A DNA stretch of 64,000 nt, taken from the NCBI GenBank assembly GCA_049323895.1, contig JBMOKT010000032.1, forward strand, positions 62,001 through 126,000. The letters run 5' to 3'. A program made the position numbers and the translations under genes. Origin of the DNA: JBMOKT01 sp049323895. Its GTDB lineage: Bacteria; Bacillota; Peptococcia; Peptococcales; BICA1-8. Positions 26,545 through 34,845 of this stretch are shown one piece after another. Under the pieces are notes generated by a model, which was given only the letters and a program-made list of their open reading frames with translations, did not search any database and had not been told where the DNA came from. The number at the start of each line of letters is the position of its first letter. Position 1 is the first letter of the stretch.

Positions 26545-28440
26545 TTATATATTTAAATAGTCTTCTATAACCTTTTCTACATATTCAACACATTGAGGTA
26601 ATTTTGCAAAAGCTATGTCATAATCATCTATCGTCCAATACTCTTTTTTTGTCCCAATTTCGTTATTTAAATACTGAATGAAGTAAACAGCTAACATTCC
26701 GCCGTTGTCTTTTAAATTCTTTGCAATCCATGAAAACTTATTTCTAAAAAGGCCTGAATTTTTTAAATTATCCGCGTGTTGGTCAATATTATATTTGGAT
26801 ATGATTCCGGGAACAATATTTTCCTTAATTGTTACATCAATATCTTTCTTTTTACTTGCAAAATACTTGTCTGGGCGTTTGATGTCAGATTCTTCACTAT
26901 TTACTTGATCGATAATTTTGGCCGCCTCTTCACGATTAACCTTAAGTATTTTTTGTATTTCAAGAATTTTTTGTTCCCTTTTACTATCTTCTTCCTTTTT
27001 GCGTTTTATTAATTCAGTAGTTAGATACACATCTCCAACTAATTTACCTGTACCATATTCTTTTGCTTTTCCAACATCAGTTATCCTAGTATTGCTTGCT
27101 TCACCTGTAGTTGGTTCATCACCTTCTTCAATGAAGTCTACTTCTTTCAGATGTTTTATAATTTCACTTTCCTGGATTTCCTTCTTATAAACTTCCCATA
27201 AATTTTCGAGCCCTAAATGCTTGTGAGAGACAATTTGACCAATATTATCTTCTGCCCTTAATGCTTCTTCTATTGGTATCGTTCTTAAAATCCTACCTAC
27301 AAATTGAGCATAAGGTAATGGATTTCTGAAGGGGCGAAAAATGGCGGCAACAGATAAATATGGATGGTCATAACCTTCACCAAGCATGGATACATTAACA
27401 ACAACTTTCACCCTATGGTTCTTAATATCATTTATAGCTTTTTCTTTTAAATCACTTGATAAATCACTATGAACTATTGCAGTTGGATAATTCCTTTCCT
27501 GATACAGAGCTTGAATTTGTTTGGCGTGTTCAATACTTGAAGCTACAGCAATTATCTTATGAGGAACAGGATTATTATTTGCTAATTTTGCTTCAAGTAA
27601 ATCTATACTTTTATCAACGACTTTTACGGAACATTCAGGAGAATAAGCCACCGACCTACTAACCCAATCTTCATCTTTAATTCCCATATCGTATATTTCT
27701 TCTACTGTGAGTAACCGTGAATTATCCCCATCAACAGTGAGTAATAGTTTTTCTGGTATGTAAGTTAAGTTCTCTAAACTTTTTACATATTCGTTTGCCA
27801 TCGCTTGGCTTAATTTGTATTTGTACGCTAATTCACCGGCAATCTCTTGTTTATCTGTCCGAAGAGGTGTACCCGTAACCTTAACTACTTTTGCAGTTGA
27901 AAAATACTGCGTTGTTTCAACCCATGTTCGTGCGGTTGAATGATGCGCTTCATCTATTATAATCATATCAAAAAAATCTGACGGAAGAAAATTTAAAGGA
28001 GATGAGTCAAGTCTACTTTGTAGTTTTTGAATATTTAGTATAACAATATTAGCAGCTTCAAGAACTTGCTTGGGAGTCTTATTTCCTTCAAACTCTACAA
28101 GTGATGGAAGTTCTCTTGGCTTAGTAAAAACTTTTCTTTTTAACCAAAAATTTTCTGGGAGGTCAGGGTTTAAAGCATCTACAACTGTATCTTTTATAAT
28201 AATCTGAGGAGTTATTATAAGAACCCTACCATTAGAAATATTATATGGTAGCAGGGCCATAAGCCCAGTCTTGCCAACACCCGTTGGTAAAACAATAACT
28301 GCATGGGAAGCCTTACCCTTAACAATAAAATGGTCATATATATGATAGTAACCTTGAATTTGTGGCTCGCGCAAATTTTCATTCCCATAAATGTTCGGCT
28401 CTAAGTCCATAAAATAGTTTTCATTGTAAACAAACCCCAT
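26545..28440 (-). CDS. SF2 DEAH-box helicase (type III restriction/SSL2-like)
   Basis: A 631-residue protein. Walker A is VLPTGVGKTGLMALLP (about residue 52), motif II is IIIDEAHHST, motif III is KVTGTPLRTD, and motifs V and VI are VSMLGEGYDHPYL and YAQFVGRILRT. The C-terminal 200 residues carry no nuclease motif that I can see. AGGAGGAG precedes the ATG. It has no methylase or nuclease neighbour and its only operon partner is the small gene downstream. Its place in an accessory segment suggests a defence or element-maintenance role, but that is inference. Confidence 0.75.
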   Translation of the reverse strand: MGFVYNENYFMDLEPNIYGNENLREPQIQGYYHIYDHFIVKGKASHAVIVLPTGVGKTGLMALLPYNISNGRVLIITPQIIIKDTVVDALNPDLPENFWLKRKVFTKPRELPSLVEFEGNKTPKQVLEAANIVILNIQKLQSRLDSSPLNFLPSDFFDMIIIDEAHHSTARTWVETTQYFSTAKVVKVTGTPLRTDKQEIAGELAYKYKLSQAMANEYVKSLENLTYIPEKLLLTVDGDNSRLLTVEEIYDMGIKDEDWVSRSVAYSPECSVKVVDKSIDLLEAKLANNNPVPHKIIAVASSIEHAKQIQALYQERNYPTAIVHSDLSSDLKEKAINDIKNHRVKVVVNVSMLGEGYDHPYLSVAAIFRPFRNPLPYAQFVGRILRTIPIEEALRAEDNIGQIVSHKHLGLENLWEVYKKEIQESEIIKHLKEVDFIEEGDEPTTGEASNTRITDVGKAKEYGTGKLVGDVYLTTELIKRKKEEDSKREQKILEIQKILKVNREEAAKIIDQVNSEESDIKRPDKYFASKKKDIDVTIKENIVPGIISKYNIDQHADNLKNSGLFRNKFSWIAKNLKDNGGMLAVYFIQYLNNEIGTKKEYWTIDDYDIAFAKLPQCVEYVEKVIEDYLNI

Positions 28441-28559
28441 TATTCTCCTCCTACTCCCAAAAGCTATTTTTTAAGATATTACAAATTTTACTATTTTTAT
28501 TCGCCAAAACCATTGCATTACCTTCTTACCATTCAAAAATAAAAAATTTATATGTTTGA

Positions 28560-28884
28560 TAACGTTTTGCACTCGCGACGCCGAGAGCCTTAGCTAGCTT
28601 TTAGCTTAGGCCCGCAGGTGTAGTGCTGAATTACCTAATACATTGCTTCTGCACCCTTGCGCTGAGTGCTGTATTCGTATACTAGGTTCATAACCGGCTT
28701 GTCTGGATATGAACCTTTTCATTTATACTTTAAATATCACCTGGGTTATCTCGTCGCATAAACTGTTAAAGCCCTAGCAATCATTCATATCTCGATTGAG
28801 CTGGTTAGACCTTGAGCCCGAATCACCGTGCGAACCTGGGAAGAGTGGTCTGTTATGGTACCCGGAGTTTAAAGGAGGTTTTAT
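28560..28884 (+). ncRNA. Candidate structured leader (bridge-RNA-like) of an IS110-family element
   Basis: The 320 nt upstream of the IS110-type transposase are non-coding and relatively GC-rich. They contain a 9-bp stem (AGGTTCATA at 28684-28692 with TATGAACCT at 28708-28716) around an internal loop, and a second hairpin with GCCTTAGCTAGC / GCTTAGGC at about 28591-28611. IS110-group elements are known to carry a guide RNA in this left non-coding end. The function here is inferred from position and structure only. Confidence 0.5.
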
Positions 28885-29985
28885 ATGTTAAATCCTGTTT
28901 TATGTATTGATGTGTCTAATCTAAAAGCTATACTGCTCTCTTTTTATCCCATGATAAAGTTTATCAAAAGCCTATTTCCTTTCCCCATACCCCTGATAGT
29001 ATTAGGTCTCTTTTAGCTTCCCTTCTAAAAGTAGAAAATGATACTGGTATTAAACCTAATGTTGTCCTTGAAGCTACAGGCAATTATTCTAAGCCTATTA
29101 GTAAGTTTTTTAAAAATGAAGGCTATCAAGTTATTGTTTTAAATCCTTTAGCTACTCATGCCCAGAAAAGTGAATCTATCAGAAAAATTAAGACTGATCC
29201 TGTTGATACTAATCGTATTGCCCAAATTTATTATATGAATAATCTTAAACCTCAAAATAGTTTGCCTTCTTACTTGCTTGAATTACGTTCTATTCGGTGC
29301 AAAACATCTTTGCATGTCATTAATTTATTTCCTTCTCCTCAAGCTGTTTTATCAGCTACAAGAGAAGATTTGCTTAAACCTTTAAAGCCTGCTAGACAAT
29401 CTAGCCAATGGAGTGAAAGAAAAGTTGATAAGCTTTTAGCCGCTGCTAGGGAGAGTTTGCCCGATACTTCGTCCCAACAATTTAATATTAGGGTTCTTAA
29501 GCATAATATCGGCTTGCTTAATACCCTACAAAATATTATGGGTGATGTACGGAATCAAATGAATTCTTGGGCTAAGCTCTCCCCTCATTATGAGCTTCTC
29601 CTATCAATTGTTGTGTAGGAGATTTAACAGCGACCACTATTCTTGCTGAAATTGGTGATATTTCAAACTTCCCAACACCTAAAACAATTGGTAGCTTTCG
29701 CAGGCCTAGACCCAAGTGTTTATCAATCAGGAAAATTTACGGTTTCTATTAACAAGATTTCTAAGCGAGGATCTACTTATTTGCGTAAGGCTTTATATCA
29801 AGCTACTGTAAGCTGGTATTGCAAAACGCAGTTGTGGGCCTCTAAATCCTATTCTATCAGCATTTTATTCCAAGAAACTTAATGAAGGCAAGGCTTCTAA
29901 AATTGCTATTATCGCTAGCTGTAACAAACTGTTACGCATGATTTATGGGATATTAAAAAGTGGGCAACCATTTAAAACTAATTAA
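28885..29985 (+). pseudogene. IS110-family transposase, broken
   Basis: Conceptual repair gives a DEDD transposase: N-terminal PVLCIDVS, VVLEATGNYSKPISKFF, IRKIKTDPVDTNRIAQIYY, then C-terminal AFAGLDPSVYQSGKFT and ISKRGSTYLRKALYQAT. At least three lesions are visible: a frameshift near 28917, loss of the segment between LPSYLLELRS and KTSLHVINLF (about 29286-29300), and frameshifts near 29617 and 29675. GGAGG precedes the ATG. The element is probably immobile unless served in trans. Confidence 0.85.
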
Positions 29986-30112
29986 AGGTTTTTAAAATAC
30001 TTTTTTTTAGTCTACCTATGTAAGCTCACTTTCCTAAGCCTTTTTTATACTCATAAAATTTATTTGTAATTAACTCTTGACATCGATTAGCTGGTTTAGG
30101 CGAAGTTTTAAA

Positions 30113-31132
30113 TTAGAACTTCATGGTTAGTATTTTAGCTATGCGCTTTTTTGCTTCCTTTTCAGGAATACCGTTAAAACAATACTTATTAATTTTACGT
30201 AGCTCTTTAAACCCTTTCTTAACTTCAATAGTATATTTATTTACAACAAGACTCCGAGTAAACTCTACTTCGTATTTTAAGCCTGAATTATTACCAAACC
30301 ATGTCTGTTTTCTATCTGAATTTCGTATCAAATTCCAATCAATAGGAACTTGGATCTGACTTAGTGCACTTCTCATTTCATGTGCATTAGGATATCTTGA
30401 ATCGGGATTTATGTCCAAGGCCCGGTTAATGATATTCATAAGTTTTTTGGGAACATCTGGAGAATAAGTATCTCTTGGCGGAAACTTACCTTTTATTATT
30501 AGATCAGGTATTTCTCTCAGCTGGTACTGAATTAACGTGTCATCACCATTTAACATTCTAAATAACGTTAACCCCAGTGAATAAATATCAGATACACGAC
30601 TATTTTCATTTTTGAGCAATACTTCTGGTGCTTTATGTTTTACATAAGCAAATCCTGAACTATACTTACCTGCAGCATCAAGTTTAGATATTAGTCCAAA
30701 ATCCGATAATTTTGCCATCCTTTTTTTATCAAGCAAAATATTGCTTGGTTTAATATCTCTATGGATATAACCGCTGTTATGAATTAACTGCATACCATAC
30801 AACACATCAATTCCATATTTTATTGTGTCTTTTACAGATAACTTTCCTTTTTTTAGTATTGACTGAATTGACCCGCCGTCAAGAAACTCCATTAATATAT
30901 ATAACTTTCCATTTCTGATAAAAGCATCATAAATTTCCGTAACATTATTATGCTTAAGTTTATGTTGTACTTTAGCTTCAAGGGTTTCTTCATCATCAAA
31001 TTGACTAACATTATTAATCACCTTGATAGCTTCAATTCTATCAAGCAATTTATTATAGGCCTTATACACCGTTCCAAAATTACCACTACCAATCTGACCC
31101 ATATTGTCATATTTGTCCAAAAGATCGTTCAC
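30113..31132 (-). CDS. Hanks-type Ser/Thr protein kinase
   Basis: A protein of about 339 residues. The kinase domain spans residues 5-260: glycine loop IGSGNFGTVYKAYN, Lys in RIEAIKVI, catalytic loop YIHRDIKPSNILLD, magnesium loop SDFGLI and APEVL. The remaining 75 residues form a small C-terminal region without TM or PASTA repeats, so the kinase is cytoplasmic. The GTG at 31132 overlaps the stop of the RuvC-like gene (GTGA), which supports that start over the upstream TTG. The substrate is unknown; the coupled neighbour is the obvious candidate partner. Confidence 0.85.
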   Translation of the reverse strand: MNDLLDKYDNMGQIGSGNFGTVYKAYNKLLDRIEAIKVINNVSQFDDEETLEAKVQHKLKHNNVTEIYDAFIRNGKLYILMEFLDGGSIQSILKKGKLSVKDTIKYGIDVLYGMQLIHNSGYIHRDIKPSNILLDKKRMAKLSDFGLISKLDAAGKYSSGFAYVKHKAPEVLLKNENSRVSDIYSLGLTLFRMLNGDDTLIQYQLREIPDLIIKGKFPPRDTYSPDVPKKLMNIINRALDINPDSRYPNAHEMRSALSQIQVPIDWNLIRNSDRKQTWFGNNSGLKYEVEFTRSLVVNKYTIEVKKGFKELRKINKYCFNGIPEKEAKKRIAKILTMKF

Positions 31133-31605
31133 TCTAACACCGCCCAAGCACAAAGTATCGCATCCTTTGAATTATCATCAAGTTTACCTAATTCAAAATT
31201 TTCCTCAACTTTTTCCATCTGAAATTTTTTAGACTTATCAGTAAATTTAAGTTTTGTTTTTATTTGAGTATAAAGCAGTCCTTCAACAGGAATTCTTGCC
31301 TCATAGCATAAATCTTGTATTATACCTTCTATTTCACCACGTTGGGCTGTTGAGTGTATATTCACCCGATGTGGACTACTCTCGTGATTTTTAATAGATA
31401 CAGCATTCGGCTTGTATTTATCAATCAACTGTAGAAATTCACGTTTTAAATAATTTAGCTTTTCGGCTCTTGTTACAGCAGTTTTTGGAGCTTTTAATAT
31501 AATCTCAACTCTTGCCTTATCTGTAATAATTGGCTTTATTCTCGTACCTTCTAAAACCGCAACAAAAACTTCATCCTTTAAACACCTAACTCCTATAACA
31601 GTCAT
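31129..31605 (-). CDS. RNase H/RuvC-fold-like protein coupled to a kinase
   Basis: A protein of about 158 residues (MTVIGVRCLKDEVFVAVLEG). The opening strand pair, the central YKPNAVSIKN strand and the C-terminal DDNSKDAILCAWAVL are laid out like a RuvC/DUF3010-type RNase H fold, although the first acidic residue is not obvious. AGGAGG stands 6 nt before the ATG at 31605. It is the first gene of a two-gene operon with the kinase. The pairing is unusual and the role unknown. Confidence 0.55.
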   Translation of the reverse strand: MTVIGVRCLKDEVFVAVLEGTRIKPIITDKARVEIILKAPKTAVTRAEKLNYLKREFLQLIDKYKPNAVSIKNHESSPHRVNIHSTAQRGEIEGIIQDLCYEARIPVEGLLYTQIKTKLKFTDKSKKFQMEKVEENFELGKLDDNSKDAILCAWAVLE

Positions 31606-31643
31606 AATAATCCTCCTATTTATAAATTTCGCCGTCACGGTAG

Positions 31644-32390
31644 GTAGTGCCGGTTACCCGGCACCCCCCGCACAGTTCCCGGCGTGCAGAATTCCCGCAC
31701 CGGGCTCCTCCGAGAATACTCCCTTTCGTAATTAGCTATAAATAATAGCCTCTTGGTGTTTCTGCAGTGAGGTTGGCACCATTTATCCAGTCCTGCATGT
31801 CCGGTAGGTGTTTCCTTTGCAAATTACGTATTCCCGTTAATCCCTTCCCCATGTAGCCGGTTCTCCCGACCTCGGAGTACTATGGGTTAATCCGACTTCC
31901 TGCAAGTCTTCGGTCAGCCTCTTTTTCGATTGTATACTTCCCTACCAGCTAGATTTACTGGAACCTGCAGGAGCTCCCAAGTTCCTGCTACTTCTCTCCA
32001 TACATGCCACGTTCTCGGACCCCGACAGATCCTCCGAAATCTCACCACTAACGATTTCTTTGTATTGACTTCCGTGACGTTAAACACGTCGTCATCTGCA
32101 TTTTCTCTATTTCCAGAGTGTGCGATTTACGGGGCGCAATATGCTTCAGGGATTACGGTCTCCCCTATGGCTTATATGGTGCTCTGTGTACACTACACTT
32201 CACCTAGCTGTTACCAGTTTCGGCGCAACACTCGATATGGGTGGCTGGTTAAGCCTTGTCCAACAGGGACTTTCACCCTGTAAGAAGTACCAAGCTTCGC
32301 TTGGCGTACTAACGGCTCGCGTGTTTGCAACGCGTCTCAATAGCATTCATATTGACAAAGTGTCGAAAATACGCTGTTAAGTGAAGTTGG
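31644..32390 (-). mobile_element. ORF-less group II intron
   Basis: On the minus strand the 3' end shows a domain V hairpin (GAGCCCGGTGCGGGAATTC with TGCACGCCGGG) and a domain VI hairpin (GTGCCGGGTAACCGGCAC) ending CTAC. The 5' part shows the epsilon-type ACAGGGTGAAAGTCCCTG element at about 32270-32290 and domain I segments. At about 750 nt there is no room for the reverse transcriptase/maturase, so splicing or mobility would need a protein from elsewhere. The exact 5' boundary is uncertain; it abuts the end repeat of the next unit. Confidence 0.75.
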
Positions 32391-32407
32391 TCACCCCCAG
32401 ATTCAGA

Positions 32408-32426
32408 GGCCGACAGGACGTCCGCC
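32408..32426. repeat. AGGAC-loop hairpin, unit B left
   Basis: A 7-nt arm, AGGAC loop and 7-nt arm with six of seven base pairs. No T-tract follows on either strand, so it is not a standard terminator. Confidence 0.7.
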
Positions 32427-32427
32427 C

Positions 32428-33558
32428 TCAATTCAATTGAAATTCCACTATGTGTACTTTATCGCCGAATATCAGTTTTGGCTTCCATGTCCCAATGGCT
32501 AAATCACTAGTGACATCTCCAACTTTTGTAACTTTATATTCTTTATATTCTAGTAGTTCAAATATTGAGTTTATATCTTCATAAGCACTTTTTACATATT
32601 CAGCCTTTCCATAAAACTCGTCTTTTTGATTCTTCAGGAAAATCTCTTCTGAATGGATGTTCTTATAAGTGAACCTTCCTTCACTGTCTTTATATACATA
32701 TAATATCTTGAATACATCACCGACACTTAAGTCAGCTTGAGTAATGAGATACAAATATCCTCCATCTTGACTACTATCATTTTTACACTTTTGAAACCAA
32801 GCATTTATACTATGGTAACGATTCTGATTATATTTGTGAGTATTATTATTTAAGTAATTAATAATTGATCCTAAAAGGTTATCAATATAAAAAAGGGTTC
32901 CACTTAAACAACTCACCATATGCTGTTTCATATTAACTTCAGGGTGAGGTGTGCCTTTCTTTTCAAATCCTCCGATTTTTGTTTCTACTTCTCCATAAGA
33001 TATATCCAGTATTACGTGTAAATCCATGTTGTATTGATGTTTATTGATATTGTTAAAATCATCAATATAACTAAATGGATTATTTGCTTGTGTAGAGTCA
33101 ATTAAAGTCTTAACGTCAATATATTCGGAATAATTTCTAATCGTTTCTGATATGGTTTTAAAAGTGATTTTATCTATCTTTTTCTTTTCATTTGTAAGAA
33201 GAGCAGTATTTATCAAATGCGCTGAAATATCATAAACCGAGTGAAGGTAATTGAAAAAACTAAAAACTATTTTCTCAATAGCCACATCGGTATCTAAACC
33301 TTGACCGAAATAAGATATAGCATTGGTCTCCAGTAATCCAGCAGTTTTATTTTTATATAGTTCTTGAAACCAATTTTCTCAATCTTGCTCCATACTTTTT
33401 ATAACAAAATCTATTGAATTTAACTCAATTACAGCATATTTTAGCTTTGTAAATAGGCTTTCAAGAAATGGTATAGTATCACAAACAAAGTTTTTATGTA
33501 GAGTTTCCAGTGTGTCACGAGTTAAATATTTTTCTATAAGGTCTTGATACTCTTTCAC
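32428..33558 (-). pseudogene. HEPN-like protein gene interrupted by one in-frame TGA
   Basis: A single frame runs from GTG 33558 (GGGAGGATTTAAA upstream) to 32428, about 376 codons, broken only by a TGA at 33381-33379. Sequence before (SIDFVIKSMEQD) and after (ENWFQELYKNKTAGLLE) continues smoothly. The segment FFNYLHSVYDISAHLINTAL and the helical build suggest a HEPN-type protein (Cthe_2314-like), but this is tentative. The TGA is most likely a nonsense mutation of a Trp or Arg codon. If it is read through or is a sequencing error, the protein would be intact. Confidence 0.6.
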
Positions 33559-33589
33559 TTTAAATCCTCCCAAAGAAATATTTCTTATT

Positions 33590-33608
33590 CCGCGCTAGGA
33601 CGGCGCGG
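33590..33608. repeat. AGGAC-loop hairpin, unit B right
   Basis: Seven pairs including one T-G pair next to the AGGAC loop. It lies just upstream of the gene's ribosome binding site. Confidence 0.75.
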
Positions 33609-33637
33609 TCTTTGCGACAAATTTCATTTAACGTACT

Positions 33638-33692
33638 GGGGAGTTCCGAAGCGTCATACTACATTCATCTATTCTAAGTTTTGGAACTCCCC
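33638..33692. repeat. Long-loop inverted repeat between units A and B
   Basis: A perfect 10-bp inverted repeat (GGGGAGTTCC at 33638-33647 and GGAACTCCCC at 33683-33692) exactly fills the space between the two units. Confidence 0.75.
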
Positions 33693-33726
33693 TCTTATCG
33701 GAAGGATGAGGCCTACCGAAGCCAGA

Positions 33727-33745
33727 GTGCGACAGGACGTCGCAC
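33727..33745. repeat. AGGAC-loop hairpin, unit A left
   Basis: A perfect 7-bp stem around AGGAC, with no T-tract. Confidence 0.75.
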
Positions 33746-33760
33746 CCTTTATGTATCTGA

Positions 33761-34495
33761 TTATTTTTCATATCCTTCAACAAAATACCCATGCAAAAAA
33801 TTTGATTTTTCACTCCAATTTTCAATACAAATTGAACAACATCTCATATTACCCATGTCTTCAGTTCTAATATTTAATTCTGGATTAAACCAAGAAATTA
33901 AAAGTGCCTCAGTATTATTTAATAACTCTTTAGCTTTTGTAAGTTGATATATAAACTCTAACGGTAAATAATCATCTTCTTCAGTCAGAAATGTTACAGT
34001 TCCAAAATAAACTCTTTTCTTAAAATCCTGATATTTTGGATGATGAAGTTTTAACGCAACTAGATGGCCATTTACAAATCGACTATTTTTAGAATCTGTT
34101 TTCCCAATATAGACAATTCTTTCTTCAATAATTTTACTTTGGCCTTGATTAACTTCCTCTTTGTAAATTGTAATAAAATATAGATTATAACTGCTATATG
34201 GTGGTTCTCCAAGCTCTTGCTGAATCCTTATTCTTTCCTCGTGATCTAAATCACTGCCACATTCATTTAAGTTAATACTTACTAGTTCTAATGCTCGTTC
34301 GATATACTCTCTATTTTCTGTCCAAGAATCCTGTAGATTCCCCGTATCAACTTCATTTGAATCATGTAAATCAACACATATATCTAATCCAATAAAAGCC
34401 TCTTTTGTTAAATCAGGATCTTTCATCCCATAGAAAATTTCAGGAGTTACACTATTATGACCAGTAATCCATGGCCGCAAAGGCTGAAATCTCAT
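33761..34495 (-). CDS. GIY-YIG-like nuclease-domain protein
   Basis: A 244-residue protein. The C-terminal 150 residues show a plausible GIY-YIG fold: strand NLYFITIYKEE, RIVYIGKTDSKNSRFVNGH (YIG motif and conserved Arg, about residue 125), and the terminal NTEALLISWFNPELN with the metal-binding Glu. The Cys pair MRCCSICIENW near the end could bind a metal. The N-terminal 90 residues are not recognised. AGAGG stands before the ATG. It is the only gene of unit A, so it could act for the unit, as an endonuclease, or as cargo. Confidence 0.6.
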   Translation of the reverse strand: MRFQPLRPWITGHNSVTPEIFYGMKDPDLTKEAFIGLDICVDLHDSNEVDTGNLQDSWTENREYIERALELVSINLNECGSDLDHEERIRIQQELGEPPYSSYNLYFITIYKEEVNQGQSKIIEERIVYIGKTDSKNSRFVNGHLVALKLHHPKYQDFKKRVYFGTVTFLTEEDDYLPLEFIYQLTKAKELLNNTEALLISWFNPELNIRTEDMGNMRCCSICIENWSEKSNFLHGYFVEGYEK

Positions 34496-34520
34496 TAAGA
34501 ACTACCTCTTTTCAATTTTC

Positions 34521-34539
34521 CGCCGCAGGACGCGGCGGC
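34521..34539. repeat. AGGAC-loop hairpin, unit A right
   Basis: A perfect, very GC-rich 7-bp stem around AGGAC, 25 nt upstream of the gene start. Confidence 0.75.
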
Positions 34540-34562
34540 CTCGCCTAATCTTTCCGATAACC

Positions 34563-34664
34563 CCGGAATCGAACAATTTTTTCTATTTCGGGAATTCCTC
34601 CAAAATGTATGTGTTTACGAATTACTGTTTCGGGAACACCTAAAAAATTGGGGTGTTTCCGTAT
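34563..34664. repeat. Hairpin-rich border with repeated TTTCGGGAA motifs
   Basis: Two inverted repeats are visible. One is CCCGGAAT at 34564 with ATTTCGGG at about 34587. The other is CGGGAACACC at about 34631 with GGGGTGTTTCCG at about 34650. TTTCGGGAA occurs three times here and a related TTCGGGAAT occurs at 21841. No gene is present. Confidence 0.55.
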
Positions 34665-34838
34665 TTCGGGAATATTTACTTTAGATAAAATTCAACTTTT
34701 CTATGTAATTTTCACTGCTACAAAAGATTACCTTTTATGTTAAAATTCCCTACAAAAATTAACTTTCCTTCCCCAAAATTCCCCTATAAATCGACAAAAA
34801 TAAGACCCTGAAAGACCTTTTCACAATATTGGCATTTA
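34665..34838 (+). repeat. Right copy of an imperfect long direct repeat
   Basis: The counterpart of 21841-22033. Shared landmarks, in order, are TCGGGAATATTTA, TTCCTTCCC and the identical 25-bp end at 34814-34838. Confidence 0.65.
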
Positions 34839-34845
34839 GAGAAAC

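Larger units (their letters stand above)
32376..33632 (-). mobile_element. Single-gene unit B bounded by inverted end repeats and AGGAC hairpins
   Basis: The outer ends are GTTAAGTGAAGTTGGTC (plus strand, 32376-32392) and GTTAAATGAAATTTGTC (minus strand, 33632-33616), 14 of 17 identical. Inside each end lies a 19-nt hairpin: GGCCGAC-AGGAC-GTCCGCC at 32408-32426 and CCGCGCT-AGGAC-GGCGCGG at 33590-33608. One gene fills the unit. The spacing from end to hairpin (32 and 24 nt) is almost the same as in unit A (33 and 23 nt). Confidence 0.65.
33694..34562 (-). mobile_element. Single-gene unit A bounded by inverted end repeats and AGGAC hairpins
   Basis: The outer ends are CTTATCGGAAGGATGAGGC (plus strand, 33694-33712) and GTTATCGGAAAGATTAGGC (minus strand, 34562-34544), 16 of 19 identical. 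The internal hairpins are GTGCGAC-AGGAC-GTCGCAC (33727-33745) and CCGCCGC-AGGAC-GCGGCGG (34521-34539). One GIY-YIG-like gene fills the unit. Confidence 0.65.

Noticed and set aside
31930..32380. Open frames on the plus strand within the intron region.
   Set aside because: They read through the folded domains of the group II intron in antisense and have no start signal.
33379..33381. In-frame TGA as a selenocysteine codon.
   Set aside because: No convincing SECIS-like hairpin follows directly, and the context is not a redox protein.
32376..34562. Units A and B as integron gene cassettes with attC sites.
   Set aside because: GTTAAAT and GTTAAGT fit GTTRRRY, but unit A ends do not, no paired R''/L''/L'/R' order is found at the junctions, and no integron integrase is in the window.
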